DNA of 64,000 nucleotides from Plenodomus lindquistii. Its lineage: Eukaryota > Ascomycota > Dothideomycetes > Pleosporales > Leptosphaeriaceae. Every line of letters starts with the position of its first letter. Within the stretch, counting starts at the first letter, position 1. Shown here piece after piece: positions 33,926 to 46,300 of this stretch. Location of the stretch: the NCBI GenBank assembly GCA_025504975.1, contig JANUWI010000003.1, positions 3,472,001 to 3,536,000 on the forward strand, given 5' to 3'. The notes under the pieces were generated by a model that did no database searches, was not told the DNA's origin, and saw only the letters and a program-made list of their open reading frames with translations. The translations under genes were made by a program, and so were the position numbers.

Positions 33926-36900
33926 TCACGCCACGGCGACCAAGAACCCTGACTCTCCCTCCTTCTTCACAGTCTTCGCCCGTTCCACAAGCTCGTCTCC
34001 AACCGCTAACCTCAACTTCTCACTTGTCGCCGGACTATGCAGTGCCCACCCGTCACTAACACTCTTCCCATTCATTTCCCTCGCCGCCTTGACCGCTTCT
34101 CTCAGCGCAAAGAACACTGTACTGCCCATGAATAGCGGCGGCTCTCCAATACCCTTGCTACTCTGCACACTTCTCAAGTGGTTCCAGGATAGCGGATTGC
34201 CCTCATTGTCGTGGCGCAGAAGACTGGCGTTGAAGACCTGCGGGATGTCGCTGAAGCCGGGTATCTTGTAGGTCCCTGGGCCCCGGGTGAAGAGTTGGCC
34301 GGAGCGCGTCCAGAGTGTTTCTTCGGTTGTGAACATGCCTTGACCCTGGATGAAGGCGCCTTCAATTTGCCCGTAGTCTATCGCAGGGTTGATGGAGTTT
34401 CCGACGTCCTGATGACGTGTTAGCATAATGAACTGGATTCGGGAATTGCTGGCGTACCATCATAATGTCTGTGCGAAGGACGGTGTGGTCACCCGTGAGC
34501 AGGTCGACCTCCACCTCCGAACAGCACGCGCCTTGAGTCCAGTAGTAGTACATAGGCTTTACGGTCTCGGGGTTGGTATCGCCCCATGTATAGCCAACCT
34601 TGGGCATCTTCCAGAATCCATTGGCAGCTAGATTTACGCGATCAATATATGCTGCGTGCGCAAGATCTTTCAGCGGTGCATTATGTCCCAGCTTCTCACG
34701 ATATGGCTTCAGGCGCTCGTTGATCTGGTCACAAGCGTTCTTCACAGCCATACCGTTCAGATCCGACCCAGACGACGCAGCCGTGGGCGAAGCATTCGCA
34801 ATCTGGTACGTTTGGCTGTCTTGGGTGTAAATAGCGTCTAGCGGTGTACCAAGCTCTTGCGCGGCGATCTGACACATTTTGGTATAGAGACCTTGACCCA
34901 TCTCTGTGCCACCGTGGTGTAGTAGCACACTACCATCGTGGTAGATCTTGACATATGCACCTGCTTGATTTAGATGTAATGCAGTTGCAAAGCTGAGTCC
35001 GAACTTAGATGGTACAAGGCAGATACCCCGCTTACGCCAACGGTTCTCCGAGTTGAACTCAGTTACTGCAAGTTTCCGCTTGTCATACTCGGCGGATTTG
35101 TTGAGTTGCTGAAGAAGCATTGGTACGTGCCAGTCTTCGTCGATCTTCTGGAAGAAAGGTGTATGCTCTCCAGGCTTGTAGAGATTCTTCCATCGCAGCT
35201 CATCGACGTCCATGCGGAGACCTTCGGCAATATTGTACATGACGGTCTCGGAGAAGTACATGCCTTGTGGGGCACCGAAGCCTCGATAAGCCGTATTGCT
35301 GTGGATGTTGGTCCGGCATACGTAGCCACGTAGGAAGACATTGGGGCATTCATATGAGTTGTCAAAGTGTGTCAGACATCGGTCCATCACAGCGCCGCTC
35401 ATATCCTGAGAGAAACCACCATTGTTATACACGTCGGCCTCCAGAGCAATGAGTTTGCCTTCTGTCGATACCCCGACCTTCCATCTTGCTTGGAACGGAT
35501 GTCTCTGACCACTGAGCAGCATGTCTTCATCTCTATTGAGCATGATGCGCACTGGTCGCTTCTCTTTCCGCGCAGCAATGGCAGTATAGACCGCAAAAGG
35601 TACACTGCGGGATTCTTTACCACCAAAGCCACCACCCATGCGCTTGACTCGAGCGTTCACGCGATTGCTAGGCACGCCAAGTACCGCACTGACGAACTCT
35701 TGTGTTTCCATGGTGTTTTGTGTCGACGACCAGACTTCCATCGCCCCATCTTCCCCGGATGGAATGGAAAGCGCCGCGTTTGTCTCCAGATAGAAGTGTT
35801 CTTGACCTCCGAGTCTGCTTACACCTTCAAAGATCTTGTCGCATTGGGCAAAAGCATCTGCCATCTTATCATCGATCGCGAGCCCTTTGCGAAGGAACTT
35901 CCCGTGGGCATAAAAGCTGTTCGCAGCGATGGCCTCGTCGATGGTGAGGATTGGAGTGAACTCTTCGTACTCGACCTTGACAGCCCTCGCTGCTGCCTGT
36001 GCCTCCAACGCGGTCTCAGCATATACCATACCGATGACCTGACCATGGGATAGGACCCTGTCTTCGGCAAAGAATGGCTCGTCTTTCTTAATGGAACCCC
36101 AGATGTTCGATTTTGCAGGAATGCTCTTTTTGTCGATGTAGCCCACCACTCCAGGCAAAGAGAGTGCTGGTTCCCAGTCGACGCTCAGTATCTTCGCGTG
36201 TGCTTTTGATGACATCACAAGGCCGCCGAATAGCTCTCTGTCAAGACGAGGCATGTCATCAATATACTACTGGGAGTCAGCAACAAGTCCTAAATCGAGC
36301 GTCCGATTGAGTACGTACCTCAGCTTCACCTGTACATTGCTTCAGCGCTGAAAGGTGTGCTACCTGCTTCCCAACCACACGTTGTTCGTAGGGGTTGTAG
36401 TCGTCTCTCGTGCCACTTGAGATTTCGCGGTGTATCTCATCAATGACCTGTTCGTCGACATTACCAAGGCCAAATTCCGCAGCGGACTCATGCCAGAAAC
36501 GGAAGAAGAGCGAAAGGGTAAGCGTCTTGCGATAGTCAGCCATACCCCCGGGCACCCCGTAGGGGAGATCGTAATCCTCAAGCAGAGCCGCGAGTGCAGC
36601 GTCCAATGTTTCAGAATGGAACCAAGGCTTCCCGAGTAAGGCTTGTTGAACCTTTGGCGACTCTTTGGTCATTGGTGCCATACCCCCGAACACGATGGAC
36701 ACATCCTCTACCATGTCGTCTGGGTTGAGGCGTACGCGGAAGGCAGCGGTGACGATTGCAATGTCATCATCCTTTCTCTTCGCTTGTTTATACGCCTTCA
36801 GCACTTCTCTTGAGCCATGAGGCGCGAGAGGTATACGGATTCGATACAACGATGCATCTGGCGGTAATGTCGTGGTTCTATACGCTACGAAAAAGTTTGA

Positions 36901-38499
36901 CATTGGCAGATCGACGGTGCCATCCTTTCTGTTGATAGCTTCGAGTGTAGCACCCGCGGCAAGCAACACAGGATTGGCATCTGAGATTGGCGAGGCGGTT
37001 GCAATGTTACCGGCCAACGAAGCGACGTTGCGGATCTGCCGGCCAGCGAAGTATCGGAGTTGCTTGCGCAGGGCTTCAAGCACCATAGCCCGCTTGCCGA
37101 GCTTCGCATACACTTGCTTGCAGAGTTGTTCCAATTCTGTGAGGGGAGTGTTCGCGGCAATTACCAAATCTTTAGCGGTTTCTAATGCCGCCCCTGAAGG
37201 AAGCTTCGTATGCTTGAGTTCCGCAATGTCTGAGACGTATACGGAGACAGCGAAATCGGAGTTTTTGAAGCGAACTTCGACTTGAACCTCAGAAGCGCCA
37301 CCAACGAGCTTCGCAGAAGGGTAAGCATCCTTTAGCTCCACGAGTTGCTCTAGATTCGTGGGTCGGAACCATATCTTCTTTTCGTTGCCATAGCACAGTG
37401 CTTGTGGCTTGTACTTCCATAACGCCGGTGGGAAGATGAGCTCGGTATCTGGGACGTACGCCTGGAACTCGATCTTGGGAACTCCTTTCTTCGGTGAAAC
37501 TGCAGGTGCTTCTATGTGAGAAGTCGACGTCTTGACCTCGGCAGCAGCGCCGTGCTCTTTGCTCTTCAGCGGTTTCGCATATTCCGCACCGCTGAATGCA
37601 GGGTCGGGTTGTGGCTCCTTCTTTGCTTTAACTATTGCGGGGATGTGTTCGTCGTCTGAAGTCGTCGTCGGTTCAGTCGGTGGCGAAGAAGTATCTGAAC
37701 GGCTTCCGTTGGAGCTACTGTCAGAAGGTGTGTCTCGGCAACAGCCACCAGGCCGCCCACATGAGACTTGAGTTAGGCCTGCGCACCCTTCACGACTCAT
37801 GTCTATTATGTCTTTGTTAATTTGCTCGCCGTCGGCTGTCGTCGGCTCGTGTTCTTCCGCAAGTTGTCCTTTCAGGTCTTCTGTGACAAAAGTCTTTGCT
37901 GCTTGAAGGATGGGCTTATAGCCCGTACAGCGACACAGGTTTCCATCCAGATGACCCTCCATCTCGATCTCTCGAGCGCTCAAACGAAACTTCTGGGTAT
38001 CGGCATCGTAAGAATTTCGTATGACTGAATAAAGTGACATGACAATGCCCGGGGTGCAAAATCCACATTGGCTGCCATGCAACTTCGCTATCCTCTCTTG
38101 CAGCGGGTGTGGTCGGCCCACATTGCCTAATCCTTCTGTTGTTATGACATGCTTGCCATCGACTCCCACCAATGGAAACAGGCATGCATTGACGGACAAG
38201 TGCTTTATTCGTCTTTTGTCAGACTGAAGATCTGGCACTTGTAGCACGACTGTGCAGGCACCGCAGCCACCCTCTCCACATCCTAACTTTGTACCTTTTA
38301 AGTCTGGCTGTGCACGAACGTAATCAAGTAACGTCCAGTGTGGGTTCGGGTTGCTGATAATCGTTCTTTTTCCGTTGACATAGCACGTAATGTCTGGTGA
38401 TGTGTATGTAGATTCGATGAGAGGTGTAAGCGCCTCGACAGCGGAAAGCGACCGCGGTGGTCCCGAAGCCGCCGAACTGGGAGGGATAGGAAGAGACAT
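33926..38499 (-). CDS. hxnS: Molybdenum hydroxylase of the xanthine-dehydrogenase family, HxnS-like nicotinate hydroxylase
   Basis: Exons 38499-36319, 36266-34458 and 34408-33926 give 1490 residues. Domains in order: 2Fe-2S ferredoxin-like (GCGEGGCGACTVVL), second 2Fe-2S (GSQCGFCTPGIVMS, GNLCRCTGY), a long linker with SCGRPGGCC, then the FAD domain (LVGGASEVQVE, GNIATASPISDANP). The molybdopterin domains follow: RLGGQEHFYLET, MGGGFGGKE with the Glu that packs by the Mo site, AYRGFGAPQGM with the substrate-site Arg, HGGTEMGQGLYTKM, and KGIGEPP with the catalytic Glu. Xanthine dehydrogenases read SFT at the active-site Phe-Thr; here there is an extra residue (SFAT, 1152-1155), which fits a different substrate. 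HxnS of Aspergillus nidulans is the purine-hydroxylase paralogue that converts nicotinate to 6-hydroxynicotinate. It is divergent with the OYE gene, as hxnS/hxnT are. A plain xanthine dehydrogenase is the alternative. Confidence 0.85.
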
Positions 38500-39013
38500 G
38501 ATAATTGTTATCCAACTCCAACAATGCAAGACCCACGGCTGCAGTCGTCAAGTTGGGTGTGACTTGGCTTTGAGGTGTGTACGCTTGACAGCCTACCCCT
38601 CCATATCAGACAGCAATGCTCAGCTTCCTCACGTAACGCAATCAATGATTGGACATGACGCTAACGTTCCGATATGGTGTTCCCGGATCGTGCTCCAGCA
38701 GCACCCCACTCTTGTCACCGCGACGCGCATCGGAGAGGAGCCCACCAGTACGGTGGGGCGTAGATGCCCAAGGCGTAAGTACCGCAAAGATGCGCAACGC
38801 CCCTCCCCCACCATACGAGCAACACCACTCCCAAACAAACATGGGATTCCCGAAATTGACTGCTGCCGAGAGTGGCATTAGCGCAGGTACAATAGAGGAC
38901 CCTGAATTCCAAAGACGCGTTGACCGAAACTTTCGACACAATCTTTCTCCCTCTTCAAATCGTATTTTCTTGTACACACTCAACACAAATACGGGAACAC
39001 AAGAAGCCACACC
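38500..39013. promoter_or_regulatory. Divergent promoter region between hxnS and hxnT
   Basis: 514 bp between two start codons pointing away from each other. Short frames in it are not supported. It is likely the shared control region of the first hydroxylase and the ene-reductase. Confidence 0.55.
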
Positions 39014-40353
39014 ATGCCAAAAGCTGATAGTCCTTCTGGCTTCAAGCCACTGAAGGAGACCGCGCTCTTCTCGGCTTTCAAGTTGGGCCCTCTCAGCCTC
39101 GAACATCGTGTCGTCCAGGCACCTTTAACGCGCATGCGGGCAACAAAGGAGAGCGACGGTATCTTTGTCCCTAAGGATTTGAATGTCAAATATTACAGCC
39201 AGCGCGCGTCCAAGGGTGGTCTGCAATTGTCAGAAGCAACTGACATTGCGCACTACGTTAGCCACCATAAGTAATTGTTGTGAAGTTAGGCTGACTTCTT
39301 CAGGCCAGCGGCTACCCTGGTGTACCAGGCGTGTTCTCGGACTCACAGATTGCAGGCTGGAAGGAAGTCACAGACGCTGTCCATGCCAAGGGCGGTTACA
39401 TCTTCTGCCAGTTGTGGCACACCGGCCGTGCGTCACCACCATCATTCCGCGCTGGTGCACCAACTGTCAGCTCCAGTGATCATCCGATGGAAGGTAGCTG
39501 GATTGATGGTGTGGCCTGCGCAGATCATCCGCCAAAGCCACTTAGTGTCGAGGAGATTCAAAATCTGACCAAGACCTGGGCGGAAGCAGCGAAAAAGGCT
39601 ATTGAGGCTGGCTTTGACGGTATCGAGATCCACGGGGCAAACGGTTATCTCCTGGACCAATTCCTCCACGACAACGTGAATACAAGGACAGATCAATATG
39701 GCGGATCAGTCGAGAACCGCAGTCGCTTTCCTCTCGAGGTTATCCAGGCTTGCTCAAAAGCTATCGGCGCTGAGCGCGTCGGTATTCGTCTAAGTCCATA
39801 CAACTACTTTCAGAGCACCAAGGATAGCAATCCCAATGAGCACTGGGAGTACCTTTGCGAGAAGATTGCATCGCTCCCGGAAGATGAGAGGCCAGTTTAT
39901 GTGCACATGTAAGCATGCTCTGACAAGATGGACTTATCCATGTTGATCACTGGCAGGGTCGAGCCACGATTCGATGAGGTGCTCGACGAGCAAGCCAAGA
40001 TGGACGCACTTGCAGCGTACACGTCGAAGGGAGGCAAGGGCGTCGAAACTGAAGCGACCGTCAAAGCCAAAGGAAATACCCTCGTGAACTTCCGCAACAT
40101 TCTTAAGAAGGGTGGCGTGAAGTTCATCGCTGCTGGAGAGTTCAACCGGGATAACGCTGCGCCCAAGGTTGAGTCCGGTGACGCAGACCTCATCATCTTT
40201 GGTCGGTGGTTCATCGCGAACCCAGATCTGCCAAAGAGACTTGCTGAAGGTCTGAAGCTGAATGAGTATGATCGCAATACCTTCTATGGTGCCGATCCAC
40301 CGCAAAAGGGTTATGTTGACTACCCCTTCTACCAGGAAACAGCTTCTGCGTGA
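39014..40353 (+). CDS. hxnT: Old yellow enzyme-type FMN oxidoreductase, HxnT-like
   Basis: Exons 39014-39256, 39304-39908 and 39957-40353 sum to 1245 nt, giving 414 residues. OYE features: FKLGPLSLEHRVVQAPLTRMRA near the N-terminus, SGYPGVPGVFSDSQIAGWK, and QLWHTGRASPP. The active-site loop GIEIHGANGYLLDQFLHD carries the substrate-binding His and Asn and the Tyr proton donor. The phosphate-binding end is DLIIFGRWFIANPDLPKRL. OYEs reduce activated C=C bonds with NAD(P)H. In Aspergillus nidulans HxnT reduces a ring intermediate of nicotinate catabolism. The first donor (gttagc) is weak but the join restores the family sequence. It closes the cluster on this side. Confidence 0.87.
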
Positions 40354-41158
40354 ATGAATAGTAGGCTGTGATGCATGGGTGACGGTCGTATATTGCTGCT
40401 TGAATTCAGAATATACATTTTGGAACGAGACGAGAACTCCTTCCCAACTTAATCCACATATTCCTGGTGACATTGTACGAAATCTAGTGAGGATCGGTGA
40501 TCTGTACTCATACCATATCCACTCGTTTGCTTCGCACACTGATCTGGTGCTCATCTCGCCCTGTTGTCTGAAGCATAGTATGCTGCCGAGAATGATTCAG
40601 CTACGTTGATGGTATGCTGAGATGGCGTAAGTGAAGTGTAGGTGTAGGAAGAGAGGACCGCGCAGTCAAACCACGCGCAACACTTAAACGAATTCGGTTA
40701 ACTTAGCGGCAACACGTCTCCGACGCGTCCGGTACCCAGGCACGTGCACTTGTAACACACCCACCCGTGGACGGTACTTCCTATGAGTGTTTGCTCACAC
40801 GCCACAGCGCTCGACGCCAGAATCTGCAGCCTCGTGTGTTTCATGCGTTACCTCGTCCAAATTCGACGCGCACTGAGACTTTAGCTGGAGGTCATCCTTG
40901 TGACTGTGACACCTCGCACTAGAAGACTCGCGTATGAACGACACCCTCTTCGCGACATTCTCTACAATTACAATTTGCAGGTGCTTCATCACCTCTTATT
41001 CTGATCCGAGTGTAGAAACTCATATTGCAAACGCACTGCGATGACGCAAGCTTCCGATATTCACGGTACCTTCGATGTGTTGGCTTACCGTACCACATCA
41101 TGTCCTTCAGATCTTTTGACTAAGCTTCGTCGTCGACCTTCTCGTCCTGCTTTTGCCT
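40354..41158. other. Intergenic, nothing recognised
   Basis: Right border of the nicotinate cluster. No supported coding or RNA feature. Confidence 0.5.
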
Positions 41159-41702
41159 ATGGCTCTTTCGGTCCGCAGCACCAGCAGCGCCCTCGCAGGC
41201 CTGACACTGGCCGTTGACGTAATAGTCGATCTGATGAATCTCGCACCTCGCCAAGTGCTTTCGGCATTACCCAGTCTTGCCAGCAATGGTGAGTTCTCTT
41301 CGCCCCGTATTTACGAAACATGGTCTTTGTTGAATGAGCTGTTTTGTGTCTGGCTTTACTCGTAACCTGGACAGAGCGTTTACAGGTTGTCGTCCTCCGT
41401 CATGGCTTTGGGACTTCGAAGGCGAGGATGAAGAAGAGTTGGATGAGTCCGTTGCCCACATCATACGGACTCAATCAGATTTTGCGGCTATCAAAGCTGA
41501 ATTTGAGGAGGCTGTTGGACCTGAGTACTTGCGATATGCGTATACACCTGAGTATCGGATTGCACGGAATATTTGCAGACTGGCTATTACTGGGTTTCAC
41601 TCGAACGAAGAGTACGAGATGGCACAGGACACAATCGGGGAGTGGAATGCGCTTATGCCACAGTCTAAGGTTGGTGGGATTTTTGTGGTTGATAATGAGT
41701 AG
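41159..41702 (+). CDS. Small hypothetical protein, two exons
   Basis: Exons 41159-41288 and 41386-41702 (97-nt intron, gtgagt...ttacag) sum to 447 nt, giving 148 residues. The first exon is hydrophobic near its start (SALAGLTLAVDVIVDLM). The second is acidic (FEGEDEEELDESV) with a helical C-terminal half ending GGIFVVDNE. No domain is recognised. The phase-consistent join and amino-acid composition support a real gene, but the function is unknown. Confidence 0.5.
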
Positions 41703-42164
41703 TTTGTTGGTGACATTTCGCTCACGACAAGACACGTATGATCATGTTGATCTATAAACAATCCAATGTTAACTCACGCTTCTATATTCTTATCGGTGTT
41801 AACGTGGGACGTGGCCGCCACATACTCGCATTGTATTGAATCCTGAAGGTCCACGTACGGCATCCCTAATGGCGGCGCAGCAAGACATCACGATACGGAC
41901 GAAACCATAGCGAACATCATTATACGTCTTGCATGAGAAATGGGATAGGGTATGCTATCCACAAGAGATGCATAAGGCATCAGATTCATCCTATCGAGCC
42001 GCGATATGTACGACAAGACTATGTTTGGCAAGTGCGCCCCCATTATCCATTTTCGCTACCTTCTCCACCAATTGATCCAAAGCAGAAGGCGGCTAATTTT
42101 ATGAACATTTCACACCCACTTCAAAGCTTAAAAAACCTAGGAGTCCCTTCACTTCTAGGTTAGC

Positions 42165-42440
42165 GTAATCGCGCTATCCCTTTTCTAGACTTGTCACTAA
42201 GCAAGACAAGCAAGCAACAAGTCAAGGCTTAGCTTGTTTAAATATTTACTAACTCTAAGCTTATTTTGCTTGTCTAAGTAGCTAAAACTAGCCTATTTAT
42301 TTTAACATTTATTTGTTTAAACTAGGCTTAATAGAGTAAAGGTAGTAAAAAAGGTAGAGAGAAAGTAGAAATAGCTAGAGATAGAAGTAGGTAAAGAATC
42401 TAGCTAAAGCCTACTCTAATAATCCAAGAATATACTTTAT
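42165..42440. repeat. Second AT-rich patch, possibly a RIP-decayed fragment
   Basis: About 275 bp with very few CpG sites and rich in TpA, between normal flanks. It contains the related words gcttgtc, gacaagcaag and cttagcttg. No open frame. It sits about 210 bp upstream of the small Cys-rich gene. Confidence 0.55.
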
Positions 42441-42649
42441 CCTTTTTCTGAGATGCAGATCCTCACGATGTGTTCCACGCTCACGCTGTGTTGACGGAGG
42501 CATCATCCTCCTCCCTGTGCTATATGCAAAGTGCGCAATTCTCCCCCACTGTGCTTGCTTCTCACATAGCCATTTAGCTCTACCCAAAGCAAGCTGATAG
42601 GTCTAAACTGACAGCTGATCTACACAAACCTCGAGCCTCAAACTCCAAC

Positions 42650-43003
42650 ATGGGAGCCCCGGTCGGATCTGGTACCATCCACCATTGCATTGATAAGCGT
42701 CGCAAAGTCAAGGACATTCAGACAGGCGCAACAATCTCCGCCGGCAATTGTCGTAAAGGCTCTACACCTTCCATACCTGCAGGTAAGTACTGCACCCGCC
42801 ACGAGCGCTTCTGCTCGCAGCATCCTAAGTGGATCTTCAGCAAGCAACAATACTGTGGTAAGTGCGCGTGCGAAGATCAGGACGAGGGGGCCGCAGTAAA
42901 AATCGCCGCGGCCAACTCGAAGTGCTCTCGGAAGTACAATTTCCGACGTATTGGTGTAATATTTCATGATGGAAAGTGGTTTACTAACACAATGATGACC
43001 TAA
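42650..43003 (+). CDS. Small Cys/His-rich hypothetical protein
   Basis: Intronless 117-residue frame from ATG at 42650. The middle has a zinc-finger-like spacing of Cys and His: YCTRHERFCSQH, then QQYCGKCAC, with Cys residues before and after. There is no signal peptide. The sequence is basic at its ends and resembles no named family I can place. It follows closely on the AT-rich patch. Zinc binding is a guess from spacing only. Confidence 0.45.
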   Translation: MGAPVGSGTIHHCIDKRRKVKDIQTGATISAGNCRKGSTPSIPAGKYCTRHERFCSQHPKWIFSKQQYCGKCACEDQDEGAAVKIAAANSKCSRKYNFRRIGVIFHDGKWFTNTMMT

Positions 43004-43382
43004 TGTCGCAGCTTCGTGGAAGCAGACATATAATGAGGCTCATGATAAGCTCGTTTGCATTTTGATAAGTAAACCTTGGTTGTCATGCCTCATCCTAGTG
43101 TACACAACTACTATCAACCGTCATCGTGTAAATTAAGATTTGGTCCAGCTTTCGCATCCGGTACCAGCCCCTGATCATTTATATTGACGAAGACACCTGA
43201 TGTTCAAATAAATCCACAGCAAAAGGCTGTGTACAAAACCCGTTAAGATGTCCAGCTCCCTCGCACTAGCAATCAAACAAGCCTTGCTCAAATGCGTACA
43301 TCCACCCCTCTCACATCCCTACGTGTCGACTTGGGCAATTTACACATATCATACAACACTTCCACCCTCAACCCACCCAAGC
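43004..43382. other. Intergenic, nothing recognised
   Basis: Gap between the small Cys-rich gene and the 3' end of the histidine kinase gene. A C-rich stretch (43250-43420) gives spurious plus-strand frames. Confidence 0.45.
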
Positions 43383-46300
43383 CTACCCACCTTCCCCATC
43401 CTCCCCCGCGACAGCTCTCCTTCCCTCAGCCTGCTTAATTCCCTCCAACCCATCCATCTCCCAACCATCCATAATCCCACTCAGCCTTGCAAAGCTAGCC
43501 GGCTTCATCATATACACATCCGCCCCACTCGTAAAAGCCTGCTTCTGATCCCTCACACTCGCCAGTCCCGTGAGCGCAATGATAAGCGCGTTGACTTGGC
43601 CTTTCTTCCTGTTTTCCTCTTGCGCACCCGTAGTTACGTCTTCGCTTTCGCCAGACTGTAGTGCCTTGCTTCCGTTGCTTGATGGAAGATCAGGAGGTAA
43701 GCGCGCATTCCAGTCTTCTTCCATTTGCCGGATCTGTTTTGTCGCTTCGAAGCCATCGAGAATGGGCATGCTGATGTCCATTAGGATAATGTCTGGTGGG
43801 ACAGGGGGTGTTGCGTGTAGGGCGTTTCGATATGCGGTGACGGCTTGCTGGCCATCGAGGGCGGTGAGAACGGATGTGTATTTTCGCTTCTTCATGAAAA
43901 CTTGGAGTAGGCGGAGGTTAATTGTATTGTCGTCTACGAGAAGCATTCGCGGGAGGCGAGGCTGTGGTTTCGCTGTTTGGAAAGATGGTGGAGTTTGCTT
44001 GCTGGCGGTGTTTCCGTTGGACGTGGTCGTGCGCGGAGGAGTGATCGATGTAGGATCTCTGGGGAGCGGTTGAGCAGGTTTCGGGCCAGGAAAAACTTCT
44101 TCCGCGGTTGGAGTGATGCCACCACCTGGTTTTGAATTGTCGTCGTTGCTATCTGGGAAGATGGTTTCGGTTACGATGTTAGTGTGTACGACAGCGTCGG
44201 ATGCCTGGAGGATATGTACGTTGTTTGTGACAATTTGCCCATTGATATTACTGTCATGTACGACGGATCTGTGGGTATCGACAATGGTGGAATCGGGCTC
44301 TGATGCAGTCGTAGACGAGATGGTGATTTTGCCTAGAGCTGCCGTGATGGCCTCAGCAGGAGTGGGGATTTTTGCCTCTCTATGGCCATTCATGACAAGG
44401 TTGGCAGTCCCCTCAGTTGTCTTCTCGTTTTGCTCCAGGTGCTCGAAGCAAGTCCTGAGCGCCCGAGAAAATTTGTATGGTCCGACTGGATAGCGAAGTT
44501 GCTGAACGAGACTGCTGTTGATGTGCGCATGCTCTAGATCTCGCGCCGTGGTAGTGTCACACAGTACGAGAATGGTCGTTTGACTAATGGCTGTAAAGAG
44601 ATGAGGTGCGGCCAGTATCAAATCGCTAAGGTTCGAGCTGTCAACGATTACAACGTCGTAGTTGGTGTCCTTGATCCAGGGAAGAACACTGAAGCCGCAC
44701 CAGTCGTTAAGATATGTCTCGATGCTCTTGCGCATCAGGAAGGTCGCTTCTTGCTGAGCTTTTGAGGTTTCCGGTTTGTCTCTTGAATGAAACGCAATCG
44801 ATCGATTCTGTACCTGGCTCTTCACCGACTCAAGACTATCCTCTTTTGTACGCTCAATCACGCTGCCAGCAGAAGTGGTCATCCCATTCCCATTGCCACC
44901 GGAAACATCTCGTGTCATAGGCAGCTCTACTGTGACTGTTGTGCCAACTCCAACGTTAGATTCAATGTCAATCTTTCCATCAAGCATACCAACGATTGAT
45001 TTCACAAGCGACAACCCAAGGCCAGTCCCAGGTGACAAACTTGACTCTTGAGCGAAAGGAGTGAAAAGCTTGTTCTTCATGTATGCTGCCGACATGCCTT
45101 GACCCGAGTCAGTCACCACCAGGGTAATGTAATCATTGGCCTGTGATACTAGATGTCCATTGTCCTCGTGCGCTTCGAGCTTTACATGGACGAACCCATG
45201 CTTTGTATACTTGAGTGAGTTGCCGACGAGATTCATGACAATTCTCCTGAGCGCACCCGGCTGACTCCAGTATGTCCAATTCCTAGACGGTATGTCGATG
45301 ATCAGCTCAACATCTTTGTTGCCGCATGAGGTGGACGATTCCTTGCTAGAAGACCCTACGTTCTTGGTTTGCGCAACATCAGCGTCAGAGGCGTGTGGGT
45401 GGTTCTTGAACCCACATCCAGTGGCCACGCCATCCACAACTTCTTCGGTCAGGGCGGCAATGTCGACATGCTGGTAAACGCTCAGGTTCGATTGAAGATT
45501 CGAAGATGGCGAGTTCTTCCATGAGGTTCCTTGTCTGGATCTCTTCGATATCCTATGTTTCTTTTCTAAAGTGTTTATATTGCTGTAGTCGAGCACCATG
45601 TTGATGGTATCCAGTAGCGTTCTTGCGCAACTGTCTGCCGTATCGACAAGCGAGCGTTGAAAAGTGCTGCATTCCGTGTCCTGGAGGAACTCGCAAGATG
45701 CCAATATACCATGGAGTGGTGATCGCAGCTCGTGGGAGATGGATCCAATGAAATCGCTCTTCTGTTGATCGGACTTGAGGGTAGCTAGCCGTGCGATTTC
45801 CGTCATGACGCAATTGGTGAAAGTGATGCTATAAAGTAGCTCTGAATTCCGTGAGAAGTTCCGGTACTCGGAGCAGTTGTAGATGAAACATGCCGATGAT
45901 CGCGAAGTCGTTGGATCCCACAGCGGGAGAAAGATGATTTGGCGAGCCATGGAGAAGTGGCTTCGCAACGTCTTAGCTTCACTATGACTTTTCGCAACCG
46001 GAGTTTCCCTGTCCTCATGAGGTGAAGCCAGTGCAGTCTTGTCATCTTCAGAACTAGAAACCACATGTCCCTCCTTGTCAAAGGTAAAGAGTTTGCCTCT
46101 GGGATACCGTTTGATCAACTTTGAGAGCTCTTCAGGTGACAGAGGTGTGAATTGTCGCGTGTTCAGCCTTGACGTATGCGATTTGGGCACAGGATAGTGT
46201 GCGTGGGCTAGAACTTCGGTGAACATGTGACTTCCGGCGCGTGAGGTACGCGGCGGTGAGTGAGCATCAGATCTCGATGAGTTCCCGTTGAGAAATGGCT

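Noticed and set aside
35367..36053. 228-residue plus-strand frame
   Set aside because: Lies wholly antisense to the molybdopterin domain of the HxnS-like gene.
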